Assembly (NCBI GenBank): GCA_021773355.1
Contig: JAJFKE010000054.1
Span: 46,248-110,247, forward strand
DNA from: Gammaproteobacteria bacterium
GTDB taxonomy: Bacteria > Pseudomonadota > Gammaproteobacteria > Pseudomonadales > Pseudohongiellaceae
Reading direction: 5' to 3'
Length of the DNA stretch: 64,000 bases
Each line of letters begins with the position of its first letter. The first letter of the stretch is position 1. The notes beneath the pieces were generated by a model. The model had not been told where the DNA came from. It was given only the letters and a program-made list of their open reading frames with translations, and made no database searches. Shown here one piece after another: positions 8,806 through 17,747 of this stretch. Made by a program: the position numbers and the translations under genes.

Positions 8806-9411
8806 GGGTCAACTTTCGAATTAATTTGAGTGGTTTCCTGAGCAGTATATAACAGATACTAATTTCAGTCCGGAGTCGCTGTATCAAAGCGCGGGCATTC
8901 AATCATGTTTGGCTTAGAATCTCAAGATGATTGCCTCGAACTGAATGTCACTATAGTGCGAATTCTTAGCAAAAACTGTGCAAAAACCGGCTGACAATTC
9001 GACACTGACAGGAAGGTGTCAAAAATGCTTGATTTCGCGCAGGTTTTAGGGGTTTTCGAACCCAGATCGCTTGCAGTGAATACCAATTTTCTATAGCATT
9101 CCGGTGCGCGTGAGGTGTGCGAAAAATCTTTGAATATCAGGTGAATTACCCGACTTTTAGAGAAGTGAAACTGCCCCATCCAGACAATAATAATTTACAA
9201 GGATAGCAGCGAGCCAAGACTTTCATCCGGGATTAAGCAATTGTCCTACTCATTGACTGAGCTCGCTGACAAAGTGGTGGCACTAATAGAGCCAATCCTT
9301 GTTCCTCTGGAACGCGATGAACACTAAAACTAATTTCCCCTAAGGCCAGGTGATTGTTTATCACTGAGCCGGTTGGGGTACGTTTGTAATTTTTAGAAGG
9401 AAGGCGGGTTT
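8806..9411. promoter_or_regulatory. 606-bp non-coding region between ctaB and coxB
   Basis: This should hold the divergent promoters of the ctaB-sco and coxBAC operons. I see no convincing gene; the open frames here are short and unlike any family. Small hairpins are present: GACAC/GTGTC arms at 9001-9005 and 9016-9020, and GGGTT-TTCG-AACCC at 9050-9063. A strong ribosome binding site (AAGGAAGG) precedes coxB. I could not identify a clear sigma-70 promoter. Confidence 0.5.
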
Positions 9412-10767
9412 ATGGCTTTAGCGGTCGTTATTTTCTTGCTGGTAATTGGATCAATCATTTTCCATTTTGCCAGCCCCTGGTGGTTTACTGATATTGCAGC
9501 CGACTGGGGATCAATCGATTTCACTATCAACGTTACATTCTGGGTTACCGGATTTGTATTTATCAGTGTAAATCTGTTTTTGGCCTACTGTGTGTATAAA
9601 TTTCGGCAAAAGGATGGCCATACCGCCGTTTACGAACCCGAAAACACCAAATTAGAAGTAGGACTTTCAGCAATTACCACCGTTGGCGTTATCGCAATGC
9701 TCGCACCCGGCCTGTTTGTATGGGCTAGCTTTGTAACGGTTCCTGATAATGCAACAGAGTTTGAAGTCATGGGCCAGCAATGGCAGTGGGCCTTCCGCTA
9801 TCCTGGTGCTGACGGCACGATGGGTACTGCGGATACTAAGCTGGTTACTGAAAGTAATCCATTTGGCGTCAACATCGCGGACCCCAACGGTCAGGACGAT
9901 GTGATTGTATTAGGTCCCGAGATGCATCTACCATTGGACAAGCCGGTTAAAGCCCTGTTGCGTTCAAACGACGTGCTACATAATTACACCGTACCGCAGT
10001 TCCGCGTAAAAATGGATTTGGTGCCGGGCCTAATTTCCTACCTTTGGTTCGAGCCGAACAAGGCAGGTCGTTACGATATCCTCTGTGAAGAACTTTGCGG
10101 TATTGGCCACTTTGTCATGCGTGGAGCAGTGATTATTGAAACTCAGGCGGAGTATGACGCGTGGCTGGCTGAGCAACCTACATTTGCCGAAACTCAGGCC
10201 GTTGCTGCGGCTAATCCGGCAGCTGGTCAGGCACAATACGCTGTTTGCGCGGCCTGTCACGGTGCACAGGGTGAGGGCAACCAAGCATTGAATGGCCCCA
10301 AGTTAGCCGGACAACAAGCCTGGTACATCGAAAGACAGCTTAAATACTTCAAACAGGGCGTACGCGGCGGCGATGGCGATATCAACGGTCAAACCATGGC
10401 GCCGATGGCAAATATGCTGGCTGATGATAATGCCATTCGAAACATGGCAGCCTACATCGTTTCGCTTCCTGACACTCCTGCTGCCGAAACAGTTAGTGGA
10501 GACATTGCTAATGGTTACGACATTTACGATCGCAACTGCGCGGCTTGTCACCTGGATAACGGTGAAGGTACTTGGTACACAGATGCACCAAAGCTTGCAG
10601 GTATGAGTGATTGGTATTTCGTTACACAAATTAGCAATTTCCGAGCAGGCATTCGTGGTTTGCATCCTAGTGATGACTACGGTGAGCAAATGGTTGGCAT
10701 GGCGACTGCAATGTCAGGGCTCGAAGAAATTGAAGACGTAGCGGCCTATATCAATACATTGAGATAG
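9412..10767 (+). CDS. coxB: Cytochrome c oxidase subunit II fused to a diheme c4-like cytochrome
   Basis: 451-residue subunit II that accepts electrons at CuA and passes them to subunit I. Membrane helices lie at about 1-22, 40-62 and 84-106. The cupredoxin domain carries the CuA ligands His190, Cys225, Glu227, Cys229, His233 and Met236 (CEELCGIGHFVM). A C-terminal extension of about 180 residues has two CxxCH sites (CAACH at 279-283 and 376-380) spaced like cytochrome c4, including repeated KLAG and FRAGIRG/FKQGVRG segments. Most caa3 enzymes carry only one heme c, so this is a two-heme variant. It begins the oxidase operon with a good ribosome binding site. Confidence 0.94.
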   Translation: MALAVVIFLLVIGSIIFHFASPWWFTDIAADWGSIDFTINVTFWVTGFVFISVNLFLAYCVYKFRQKDGHTAVYEPENTKLEVGLSAITTVGVIAMLAPGLFVWASFVTVPDNATEFEVMGQQWQWAFRYPGADGTMGTADTKLVTESNPFGVNIADPNGQDDVIVLGPEMHLPLDKPVKALLRSNDVLHNYTVPQFRVKMDLVPGLISYLWFEPNKAGRYDILCEELCGIGHFVMRGAVIIETQAEYDAWLAEQPTFAETQAVAAANPAAGQAQYAVCAACHGAQGEGNQALNGPKLAGQQAWYIERQLKYFKQGVRGGDGDINGQTMAPMANMLADDNAIRNMAAYIVSLPDTPAAETVSGDIANGYDIYDRNCAACHLDNGEGTWYTDAPKLAGMSDWYFVTQISNFRAGIRGLHPSDDYGEQMVGMATAMSGLEEIEDVAAYINTLR

Positions 10768-10858
10768 AGCGCTTACGAATTTATCTAAATTAGAAAAGAT
10801 AGTTAACGAATTTAGCCATCGCTGGCTGATACAAAGATTATAGAGTTAGGAGGTTTTA

Positions 10859-12649
10859 ATGGCTTACGTACCACTGGCTGATCAAGATGCCGAAACGGAA
10901 ATGCATCATCCGCATAGCTGGGTTACAAAATACGTTTGGAGCCAAGATCACAAGGTTATTGCCATTCAGTACGGTGGCATCGCGATTGCGGTTGGTTGTG
11001 TTGCATTGGTGTTATCGCTGCTTATGCGCATGCAATTGGGTTTCCCAGAAACATTTGACCTGATTGATCCAAGTTCCTACTACCAGTCAGTGACCATGCA
11101 CGGCATGATCATGGTTGTTTATCTCTTGACTGCCCTGTTTTTAGGTGGCTTTGGAAATTATTTGATTCCGCTTATGTGCGGCGCTAGAGACATGGTTTTC
11201 CCTTTCCTCAACATGTTGAGTGTTTGGGTTTATCTATTGTCAGTTTTGATTCTGATGGCTAGCTTCTTTGTTGGGGGTGGGCCCACCGGGGCCGGATGGA
11301 CGTTGTATCCACCGCAAACATCCATGGCTGGAACCCCTGGTAACGGCATGGGCATCATCTTGATGCTGGTTTCTTTGGCAGTTTTCATCGTTGCCTTCAC
11401 TATGGGTGGTTTGAACTATGTGACTACAGTTTTTCAGTATCGCTGTCGTGGATTAACCATGATGCGTCTTCCTCTTTCTGTGTGGGGAATTCTTGTTGCC
11501 ACCATACTAGGTCTATTTGCATTCCCGGCGTTGTTAGTTTCTGCAGTTATGATGCTTTTCGATACTCTGCTAGGCACGAGTTTCTTCATGCCAGCGATTA
11601 TCGAATCGGGTACACCTTTAGATTACGATGGCGGCAGTCCGATTCTGTTCCAGCATTTGTTCTGGTTCTTCGGCCACCCTGAGGTGTATATCGTAGCGCT
11701 CCCTGCATTTGGGCTGGTCTCTGACGTACTTTCCACTCATGCCAGAAAAAATATCTTCGGTTATCGCATGATGGTTTGGGCGATCATCGCCATCGGTGGA
11801 TTAAGCTTCATCGTTTGGGCACATCACATGTACGTAAGTGGCATGAATCCTTACTTTGGCTTCTTCTTCGCCACGACCACTCTAATTATTGCGGTTCCAA
11901 CGGCCCTTAAAGTGTACAACTGGGTGCTGACGCTTTGGGAAGGAGATATCCGACTCAACGCCCCCATGTATTTCGCCATCGGTTTTATCTTCACATTTAT
12001 TCACGGCGGCTTAACTGGTTTGTTCCTGGGAAACGTGGTGATCGACCTACCACTTTCCGATACCTATTTCGTAGTTGCTCACTTTCACATGGTGATGGGT
12101 GTATCTCCGGTACTGGTATTATTCGCAGCACTGTATCACTGGTATCCCAAGGTGACCGGCCGTATGTACCATGAAGGCATGGCCAAAGTGCATTTCTGGT
12201 GTACTTTCATTGGCACTTACGCGATCTACCTGCCAATGCATTATCTTGGTTTCCTCGGTGTCCCGCGTCGTTACTACGCAATGGGAACCACAGATTTTAT
12301 TCCTGAGTCTGCGCAAGATTTGAACACTGCAATTACAATCGCGGCACTGTTTGTTGGTGTTTCTCAGTTGTTGTTCTTCATCAACATCTTCTGGAGCCTA
12401 CGTAACGGCAAGGAAGCAGGTCCAAACCCTTGGGGTTCGGCCTCACTGGAATGGCAAACACCTGATACTCCGCCAGCACACGGCAACTGGGGTGATGAAC
12501 TACCGACCGTTTATCGCTGGGCCTATGACTATAGCGTACCAGGTGCACATCAGGATTTTATTCCACAGAATACTCCTGAGAGCGAAGAGCCTACTGTTGA
12601 TGATCAGCACTTCGACCCTGATCATGACGTCTCCAAGGCAGATCTATGA
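10859..12649 (+). CDS. coxA: Cytochrome c oxidase subunit I (aa3-type, A1 family)
   Basis: 596-residue proton-pumping catalytic subunit. Ligands are visible: His81 and His410 for the low-spin heme, His408 for the high-spin heme, and His273, His322 and His323 for CuB, with Tyr277 placed for the His-Tyr crosslink. FFGHPEVYI contains the Glu (275) typical of A1-type oxidases with a D channel. Twelve or so membrane helices are predictable. The start is preceded by AGGAGG. The gene follows coxB by 91 bp and overlaps the next gene by 4 bp (ATGA). Confidence 0.97.
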   Translation: MAYVPLADQDAETEMHHPHSWVTKYVWSQDHKVIAIQYGGIAIAVGCVALVLSLLMRMQLGFPETFDLIDPSSYYQSVTMHGMIMVVYLLTALFLGGFGNYLIPLMCGARDMVFPFLNMLSVWVYLLSVLILMASFFVGGGPTGAGWTLYPPQTSMAGTPGNGMGIILMLVSLAVFIVAFTMGGLNYVTTVFQYRCRGLTMMRLPLSVWGILVATILGLFAFPALLVSAVMMLFDTLLGTSFFMPAIIESGTPLDYDGGSPILFQHLFWFFGHPEVYIVALPAFGLVSDVLSTHARKNIFGYRMMVWAIIAIGGLSFIVWAHHMYVSGMNPYFGFFFATTTLIIAVPTALKVYNWVLTLWEGDIRLNAPMYFAIGFIFTFIHGGLTGLFLGNVVIDLPLSDTYFVVAHFHMVMGVSPVLVLFAALYHWYPKVTGRMYHEGMAKVHFWCTFIGTYAIYLPMHYLGFLGVPRRYYAMGTTDFIPESAQDLNTAITIAALFVGVSQLLFFINIFWSLRNGKEAGPNPWGSASLEWQTPDTPPAHGNWGDELPTVYRWAYDYSVPGAHQDFIPQNTPESEEPTVDDQHFDPDHDVSKADL

Positions 12650-13260
12650 GCCTGTTTAAACAGCTTACGGATAAACCCTGGGAACGAAAAGGTGTAATCG
12701 GCGGACTTCGACCGGAGGGAGTTTTCGAATCGCCTCCGGAGAGAGTAGCCCTTGGCTTATTCTTGACAGTAGCATCTGTAATTTTCTCTTTGCTGGCGGT
12801 TAGCTATGTACTACGCATGTCACTGCCGGATTGGACGCCACTGGCAGACCCGTCTCAGCTTTGGCTAAATACTGCTTTGCTTGTTATAAGCAGTGTTTTG
12901 TTTCAGTGGGCTCGAAATACCGCTAACGCTGGCAAGCAGAAAAATTTAATGACCGCCTTTGTCGGCGGCGGCGTGTTTGCGCTGTTATTCATTGCAGGAC
13001 AAATGCTTACTTGGGATAACTTGCAAGCTTCGGGTTATTTCATGGCATCTAACCCAGCAAACTCATTTTTTTATCTGCTGACAGGAATACACATCGCTCA
13101 TCTGTTAGGTGGACTTTGGGTTTGGAGTAAGAGTTCAATTCGATTGATATCCGGCGGCAAGCCCGAAGATCTTCGCCTGAGTATCGAGCTTTGTACTTTA
13201 TATTGGCACTTCTTGCTGATTGTGTGGTTGATAATGTTTGCGATGTTATCGAACACCTAA
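12646..13260 (+). CDS. Cytochrome c oxidase subunit III-like protein, first copy
   Basis: 204-residue membrane protein of the COX3 fold with about five helices. The family pattern is seen in SPPERVALGLFL, the FLLTGIHIAHLLGG histidine helix and the final LYWHFLLIVWLIMF helix. Its ATG overlaps the coxA stop by 4 bp, implying translational coupling. A second subunit-III gene follows directly, so the operon encodes two related proteins. This one is the shorter and more divergent. It could be an accessory or an alternative subunit III; its separate role is not known to me. Confidence 0.82.
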   Translation: MSLFKQLTDKPWERKGVIGGLRPEGVFESPPERVALGLFLTVASVIFSLLAVSYVLRMSLPDWTPLADPSQLWLNTALLVISSVLFQWARNTANAGKQKNLMTAFVGGGVFALLFIAGQMLTWDNLQASGYFMASNPANSFFYLLTGIHIAHLLGGLWVWSKSSIRLISGGKPEDLRLSIELCTLYWHFLLIVWLIMFAMLSNT

Positions 13261-13315
13261 GTCATTGAGCACTGAAGAATTTAGAGACTAATTAGAACGT
13301 TAATAGGAAACAAGA

Positions 13316-13996
13316 ATGAGTGAAGCAGCAGTTAGTGAAGCAGGCCCTACGCCTGGAGTTGACGGCTTAGTCGACGATTGGAGCGCTGATAAACAAACCT
13401 ATCACGTGCCTTGGGGCAAGGCCATGATGTGGATATTCCTGGTAAGTGATACTTTTATTTTCACTTGTTTTCTTACCGGCTATCTCAATGTTCGTTTAAC
13501 AACGACTCAGCCATGGCCGCCACAGAGCGAGATTTTTGCTTTGTCTTTTGGTGGTGATCCAATTCCGCTGATTCTTATCGCGATCATGACCTTCATATTG
13601 ATTACCAGCTCCGGCACCATGGCACTGGCGGTGAATTTCGGTTATCGCAGAGACAAAGTTAAGACATTTTGGTTTATGGTTGCCACTGCCGCCTTTGGTG
13701 CATCCTTCGTCGGCATGCAGGCATTTGAGTGGAGCAAGCTTATCCTCGAAGAAGGAGTACGCCCTTGGGGTAACCCATTCGGGGCACCACAGTTTGGTTC
13801 TGTATTTTTTATGATTACAGGATTCCACGGCTTACACGTATCAGCTGGCGTTATTTACTTGTTGACCGTCGCCTTCAAAGTTAGGAAAGGTCATTACGAG
13901 AAAAAGGGTTATGAGATTGTGGAGATTGCCGGGCTATATTGGCACTTTGTGGATCTTGTTTGGGTATTCATTTTCGCATTTTTCTACTTATTGTAA
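13316..13996 (+). CDS. coxC: Cytochrome c oxidase subunit III
   Basis: 226-residue COX3-family integral membrane protein that stabilises subunit I and the proton path. It has about five helices, a SDTFIFTCFLTGYLN first helix, the FFMITGFHGLHVSAGVIY helix with paired histidines, and the terminal GLYWHFVDLVWVFIFAFFYLL signature (heme-copper oxidases end subunit III with WHFVDxVW). It is closer to canonical subunit III than the preceding gene. It lies 12 bp upstream of the subunit IV gene with AGAGGGGA as ribosome binding site for that gene. Confidence 0.92.
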   Translation: MSEAAVSEAGPTPGVDGLVDDWSADKQTYHVPWGKAMMWIFLVSDTFIFTCFLTGYLNVRLTTTQPWPPQSEIFALSFGGDPIPLILIAIMTFILITSSGTMALAVNFGYRRDKVKTFWFMVATAAFGASFVGMQAFEWSKLILEEGVRPWGNPFGAPQFGSVFFMITGFHGLHVSAGVIYLLTVAFKVRKGHYEKKGYEIVEIAGLYWHFVDLVWVFIFAFFYLL

Positions 13997-14008
13997 GAGG
14001 GGACAGAG

Positions 14009-14407
14009 ATGTCATCTGAAGCAGGTCAACAACATCCTCTAGGGATTTACTACAAAATTTGGGTTCTTCTGTTCGTACTGAGTTCATTCTCCTACGCGGT
14101 TGACTTTTTTAACATACAGGGCGGTATGCGCTGGGGCTTGGTTATATTATTTATGCTCCTGAAGGCCGGCTTTATCGTCGCGATATTTATGCACGTGATG
14201 TGGGAGCGATTGGCTTTAATATTTACCATCCTTGGCCCGCCGATTGTGCTTCTATTATTAATCGGCTTCATGTCGGTAGAAGGATTTTATACTTCCGGCA
14301 CCCGGTATCAGTACATGGGGCACGATCCGAATGCCGTTGCACTCACTCCCAGTGATCTACACGGCGGTGAACATGCTGAGGAAGAGCATGTTGAAGAAGC
14401 TCACTAA
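14009..14407 (+). CDS. Cytochrome c oxidase subunit IV (prokaryotic COX4 family)
   Basis: 132-residue small membrane subunit with three helices (about 14-34, 42-62 and 70-92) and a C-terminal Glu/His-rich tail (GGEHAEEEHVEEAH). Family hallmarks include KIWVLLFVLSSFSYAVDF and the IFMHVMWERLALI segment. It closes the oxidase operon and is followed 16 bp later by an intrinsic terminator. These subunits are thought to help assembly and stability rather than catalysis. Confidence 0.87.
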   Translation: MSSEAGQQHPLGIYYKIWVLLFVLSSFSYAVDFFNIQGGMRWGLVILFMLLKAGFIVAIFMHVMWERLALIFTILGPPIVLLLLIGFMSVEGFYTSGTRYQYMGHDPNAVALTPSDLHGGEHAEEEHVEEAH

Positions 14408-14423
14408 GTAAGATTGTTGAGAG

Positions 14424-14452
14424 TAAAAAGGCCGCTAAGCGGTCTTTTTTTT
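14424..14452. terminator. Intrinsic terminator after the cox operon
   Basis: AAAAAGGCCGC-TAA-GCGGTC followed by eight T residues forms a stable stem (one G-T pair) extended by A-T pairs. It ends the oxidase operon, and the flanking A-tract lets it also serve the convergent aroE transcript. Confidence 0.9.
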
Positions 14453-14468
14453 GCTGCCGGTTATTCAA

Positions 14469-15302
14469 TTAAGAATGATCTCGAAGCTGCGAGATAATAT
14501 TAACCGTGCTTGGTCTAACTCCTCTCCAAAGCGCGAATGCTTCCGCGGCCTGTTCCACTAACATCCCTAGCCCATCGATACTCAGCCCTGCTCCATGCTT
14601 TTTCGCCCACTGAACAAATACCGTATCAGTATCGGCGTACATCATGTCATAGCAGCAACAGTCCTTCGCTAACAGCCTTGCATCAATATCCAGCATTTCT
14701 CCCTGCAAACTAGATGATGTCCCATTAATAACTAGATCGTAACTTCTACCGCTATTCGCAACCTCATCCAATTCTTGATAGGACATTGCCTGCAAGTTAG
14801 CCATCCCCGCAAAAGCATCAAGAAGTTGCGCAGCCTTGGACACAGTCCGGTTTACTACTGTTATGCTGGCTGCCTGTTCATCTATTAAGGCAGCCAGGAC
14901 TCCACGCACTGCACCGCCCGCCCCAAGTACAAGAATATCTCGGCCTTGAATCTTAAATTGGTGGTTCAGTTTAATGTCCGTGACCAGCCCAATGCCATCG
15001 GTATTTTCTCCACAAATCTGTCCTTCAGCATCGAGAAACAATGTATTCACTGCCTTCGCCAATTCCGCTCTTGGGGAACAGCTAGCGGCGAGCTTAAACG
15101 CCTTTTCTTTGAAAGGGACCGTAACATTTAGCCCTCCACCTCCTTTGGCGAAAAATTCGATTACGAAGGCATCAAATTCACTTTCTTCCAAAGGAATTGC
15201 TGAGTAACTCATGGTCTGATCAAGCTGTTTAGCAAATAGAGTATGAATTAGGGGGGATTTGCTGTGGCTAACCGGATTGCCGACGACTGCGTAATTGGAC
15301 AC
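14469..15302 (-). CDS. aroE: Shikimate dehydrogenase (NADP)
   Basis: 277-residue enzyme that reduces 3-dehydroshikimate to shikimate in aromatic amino acid synthesis. The shikimate-binding SHSKSP motif is at 12-17, catalytic Lys65 lies in NVTVPFKEKA, and Asp102 in GENTDG completes the pair. The NADP site is GAGGAVRG (127-134), with the NRT motif (151-153) favouring NADP. It is the last gene of the leftward lysM-dprA-purE-tsaC-hemF-aroE series, 48 bp after hemF. Confidence 0.95.
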   Translation of the reverse strand: MSNYAVVGNPVSHSKSPLIHTLFAKQLDQTMSYSAIPLEESEFDAFVIEFFAKGGGGLNVTVPFKEKAFKLAASCSPRAELAKAVNTLFLDAEGQICGENTDGIGLVTDIKLNHQFKIQGRDILVLGAGGAVRGVLAALIDEQAASITVVNRTVSKAAQLLDAFAGMANLQAMSYQELDEVANSGRSYDLVINGTSSSLQGEMLDIDARLLAKDCCCYDMMYADTDTVFVQWAKKHGAGLSIDGLGMLVEQAAEAFALWRGVRPSTVNIISQLRDHS

Positions 15303-15350
15303 GACGCTTGTTCTCTTATTGGTAACAAGTTTTAGTAGCGAGTGAGAAGG

Positions 15351-16262
15351 TTACACCCATTCCCTTGGTTTCAGAAATTCAGTATAAAGTTTCTCTTCTT
15401 CGCTGTCCTTCTCTGGCTTCCAATCGTAAATCCAGCGTACCACCGGTGGCAGGGACATTAATATGGACTCTATGCGTCCGACTCCCGACTGCAGACCAAA
15501 TATTGTGCCTCTATCGTAGACTAGATTAAATTCCGCATAGCGGCCACGACGGTACTCCTGAAACTGCTTATTCCTATCGGTATATGCTATGCCTTTTCGT
15601 TTAGCGACGATTGGTAGATAGGCATCCAGATAGCTGTTTGCCATTGATCTGACGAATTCAAAACTACGTTCAAAACCCAATTCATCGAAGTCATCGAAGA
15701 ACAGGCCTCCTATACCGCGGGGCTCGTTTCTATGTTTTATTTGGAAATAGTCATCGCATTGCTTTTTGAAAAGCGGATAGTAGTCAGCTCCAAATTCAAT
15801 GCAAGCTTGCTTGGCCTGCTGGTGCCAATGCACGCAGTCCTCTTCTATCCCGTAATAGGGGGTTAGGTCATATCCTCCTCCAAACCACCATGCTGGTTCT
15901 TCTCCGTCCTTTTCTGCAACAAACAGCCGAAAATTAGCATGCGAAGTGGGAACAAACGGATTGAGTGGATGGATAACTAATGAAACGCCCATTGCCTGCC
16001 AAGCTCTACCGGCAAGATCTGGCCTGGTAGCGGTCGCAGAAGCCGGCATAGCATCGCCGAACACATGGGAAAAATTCACGCCGCCCTTTTCAAACACCGC
16101 ACCATCGCTAATCACTCTGCTAATTCCGAAACCACCTTTTTCTCTATCCCATCGATCAGTCTGAAAATCAGCCGCAGGATCGAGGCTTTCCAAGTTGCTG
16201 CAGATTCGCGATTGCAGATCTATTAGGAATTTCCGTACTTCTTCGGTTTCAATTGCACTCAA
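15351..16262 (-). CDS. hemF: Oxygen-dependent coproporphyrinogen III oxidase
   Basis: 303-residue cytoplasmic enzyme that oxidatively decarboxylates coproporphyrinogen III to protoporphyrinogen IX using oxygen. Near-invariant stretches are seen: GGVNFSHVFG, HPLNPFVPTSHANFR, WWFGGGYDLTPYY, the FFDDF block, and YAEFNLVYDRGTIFGLQSG near the C-terminus. The length is typical. The use of oxygen fits the heme-copper oxidase in the same window, to which it indirectly supplies heme. Confidence 0.96.
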   Translation of the reverse strand: MSAIETEEVRKFLIDLQSRICSNLESLDPAADFQTDRWDREKGGFGISRVISDGAVFEKGGVNFSHVFGDAMPASATATRPDLAGRAWQAMGVSLVIHPLNPFVPTSHANFRLFVAEKDGEEPAWWFGGGYDLTPYYGIEEDCVHWHQQAKQACIEFGADYYPLFKKQCDDYFQIKHRNEPRGIGGLFFDDFDELGFERSFEFVRSMANSYLDAYLPIVAKRKGIAYTDRNKQFQEYRRGRYAEFNLVYDRGTIFGLQSGVGRIESILMSLPPVVRWIYDWKPEKDSEEEKLYTEFLKPREWV

Positions 16263-16309
16263 TTTTTTGTCCTCTCACGACACTTTCTTGTCTGCTTTTT
16301 CCTGAACTC

Positions 16310-16864
16310 TTAGCGTATAACACTGCCCGAAATTAGGTCTCTCATTTCCGAGGGCTTGTCTGCCTGGCCTAATTCACCCGGAATAATGTAGTCAATACTA
16401 TCTGCAAATTTCTCTGCAAGTATTAATCTAGATCTAATTTCTGCCTCACCTGCTTTGTTTGCCGATGTCGACACGATGGGTGCTCCGAATTGAGAGCACA
16501 GTTCCTGCACTAGTGGATGCGCGCTTACTCTCACCGCAACAGACTGATGGCTGCCCTTGATCCATGCAGGGACTAATCGATCCGGGTCGGGAATTAGCCA
16601 AGTTGTATGACCGGGCCACGATGAATTAAGCGTCTCTCGTTGGCTTGAACTCAGCCCTTGCAGCAGACTGGCGAACTGTCCTGTGTTTGCCCCGACTAAA
16701 ATCAATCCCTTTTTTTTGGGTCGATCTTTCAGCCTGAGAACCTTGTCGACGGCTTCCTCGTTATTGGGGTCACAACCCAGGCCCCAAACAGCTTCGGTGG
16801 GGTAGGCGATAACGTTGCCCTTTTCCAAATGCTGGCAAGCTAGTTGAAGGTTTAGCTTGTCCAC
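16310..16864 (-). CDS. tsaC: Threonylcarbamoyl-AMP synthase TsaC (YrdC/RimN)
   Basis: 184-residue YrdC-domain protein that makes threonylcarbamoyl-AMP for the t6A37 modification of tRNAs reading ANN codons. The family motifs AYPTEAVWGLGCDP (about 20-33), RLKDRPKKKGLIL, WPGHTTWLIP and STSANKAGE are present. It is the short TsaC type without the C-terminal Sua5 domain. The position between purE and hemF matches the pseudomonad hemF-tsaC-dprA order apart from the inserted purE. Confidence 0.93.
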   Translation of the reverse strand: MDKLNLQLACQHLEKGNVIAYPTEAVWGLGCDPNNEEAVDKVLRLKDRPKKKGLILVGANTGQFASLLQGLSSSQRETLNSSWPGHTTWLIPDPDRLVPAWIKGSHQSVAVRVSAHPLVQELCSQFGAPIVSTSANKAGEAEIRSRLILAEKFADSIDYIIPGELGQADKPSEMRDLISGSVIR

Positions 16865-16925
16865 GGCCTAGTCTCGCTTTTTGGCGATAATAGAAAAGGC
16901 GACATAAGGCCCGTTTCGATTACGC

Positions 16926-17429
16926 CTATTTGAGTGAATCCTGCAATGCCTTATCTTGGGCCTGTACTTTTTCAGCATTGGCGCTGCGCTCGGCTTTAAC
17001 CCTTGCTGCCAATTCCGGATCAGCCAGTGACAGTATTTGTGCTGCCAGATAAGCGGCATTCTTCGCGCCGGTCTTGCCTATAGCGACCGTAGCCACCGGT
17101 ATTCCGGCTGGCATTTGAACTGTTGAAAGCAGCGCGTCTAGTCCACTCAATGGCCCCGAATCAATAGGTACGCCAATAACCGGCATGGTGGTATGTGCAG
17201 CTGTGGCGCCAGCAAGATGTGCCGCAAGCCCCGCACCTGAGATAAATATTTGGCAGCCCCTTGCTTCAGCATCACTGATATAGTTCTGGGTAACACTAGG
17301 AGTTCGATGAGCCGATGTGATTTTGATTTCGTACCTAATCTGAAGCCGCTTCAGGACATCCGCGGCAGATTGCATGACGGTAAGGTCGGACTCGGATCCC
17401 ATCAGGATGGCTACAAATGGACTACTCAT
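16926..17429 (-). CDS. purE: N5-carboxyaminoimidazole ribonucleotide mutase PurE (class I)
   Basis: 167-residue purine-pathway mutase converting N5-CAIR to CAIR. The substrate loop GSESDL (11-16), SAHRTP (39-44) and GAGLAAHLAG motifs are intact, with the catalytic His in SAHR. Class I PurE needs PurK to make its substrate, and purK usually follows directly. Here tsaC follows and purK is not in the window. The C-terminal Ala/Lys-rich tail (after residue 145) is poorly conserved. Upstream lies the 247-bp inverted-repeat element. Confidence 0.94.
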   Translation of the reverse strand: MSSPFVAILMGSESDLTVMQSAADVLKRLQIRYEIKITSAHRTPSVTQNYISDAEARGCQIFISGAGLAAHLAGATAAHTTMPVIGVPIDSGPLSGLDALLSTVQMPAGIPVATVAIGKTGAKNAAYLAAQILSLADPELAARVKAERSANAEKVQAQDKALQDSLK

Positions 17430-17500
17430 AATTGCTAAATCCTAGAAAATAACGAAAGGAGGAAACTACATCAGACCGCTTATCTATGCAAGAAAACTAG

Positions 17501-17747
17501 GGACCCTCTACTTAACTCCAAACTGCCTCTGGCTTTTGGCTTGTTCCGAGGTTGAGGCGTCTGTTTGAAGGCATGGTCGGCCTGTCGAGAACAGACAACG
17601 AAAAGCTGCTGCCCCGAAGGGCGCGACTTCAAGCGCACATCTTCGTCGTTGCCGTTTTTGCTAAGGGAATGACCATTGGCGGCAAACGGCGTCTAGAATC
17701 CGTGCGCTTCAGGTCACGCTGAGGTGTTGGAGTTAAGCAGGGGGTCC
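17501..17747. repeat. Structured 247-bp element with 21-bp terminal inverted repeats
   Basis: The ends (17501-17521 and 17727-17747) are inverted repeats matching at 19 of 21 positions (CTTAACTCCAA paired with TTGGAGTTAAG). The helix can continue inward as CCTC/GAGG. Inside are further complementary pairs: GTCTGTT/AACAGAC, AAGCGCAC/GTGCGCTT, CAACGA/TCGTTG, and GCCGTTTTTGC with GGCAAACGGC. No open frame is convincing. The right arm contains the last codons and the stop of dprA. It looks like a MITE-type insertion or a structured RNA. I cannot match it to a known family. Confidence 0.6.

Noticed and set aside
8922..9179. 85-residue minus-strand open frame between ctaB and coxB
   Set aside because: Low-complexity composition, no recognisable domain, no good start context; more likely chance in a regulatory region.
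17501..17747. 6S RNA (ssrS) or another known RNA gene
   Set aside because: The length and closed-end pairing are vaguely similar to 6S RNA, but the conserved central bubble sequences are not present and the gene context is wrong. It also lacks SRP RNA, tmRNA and RNase P RNA signatures.
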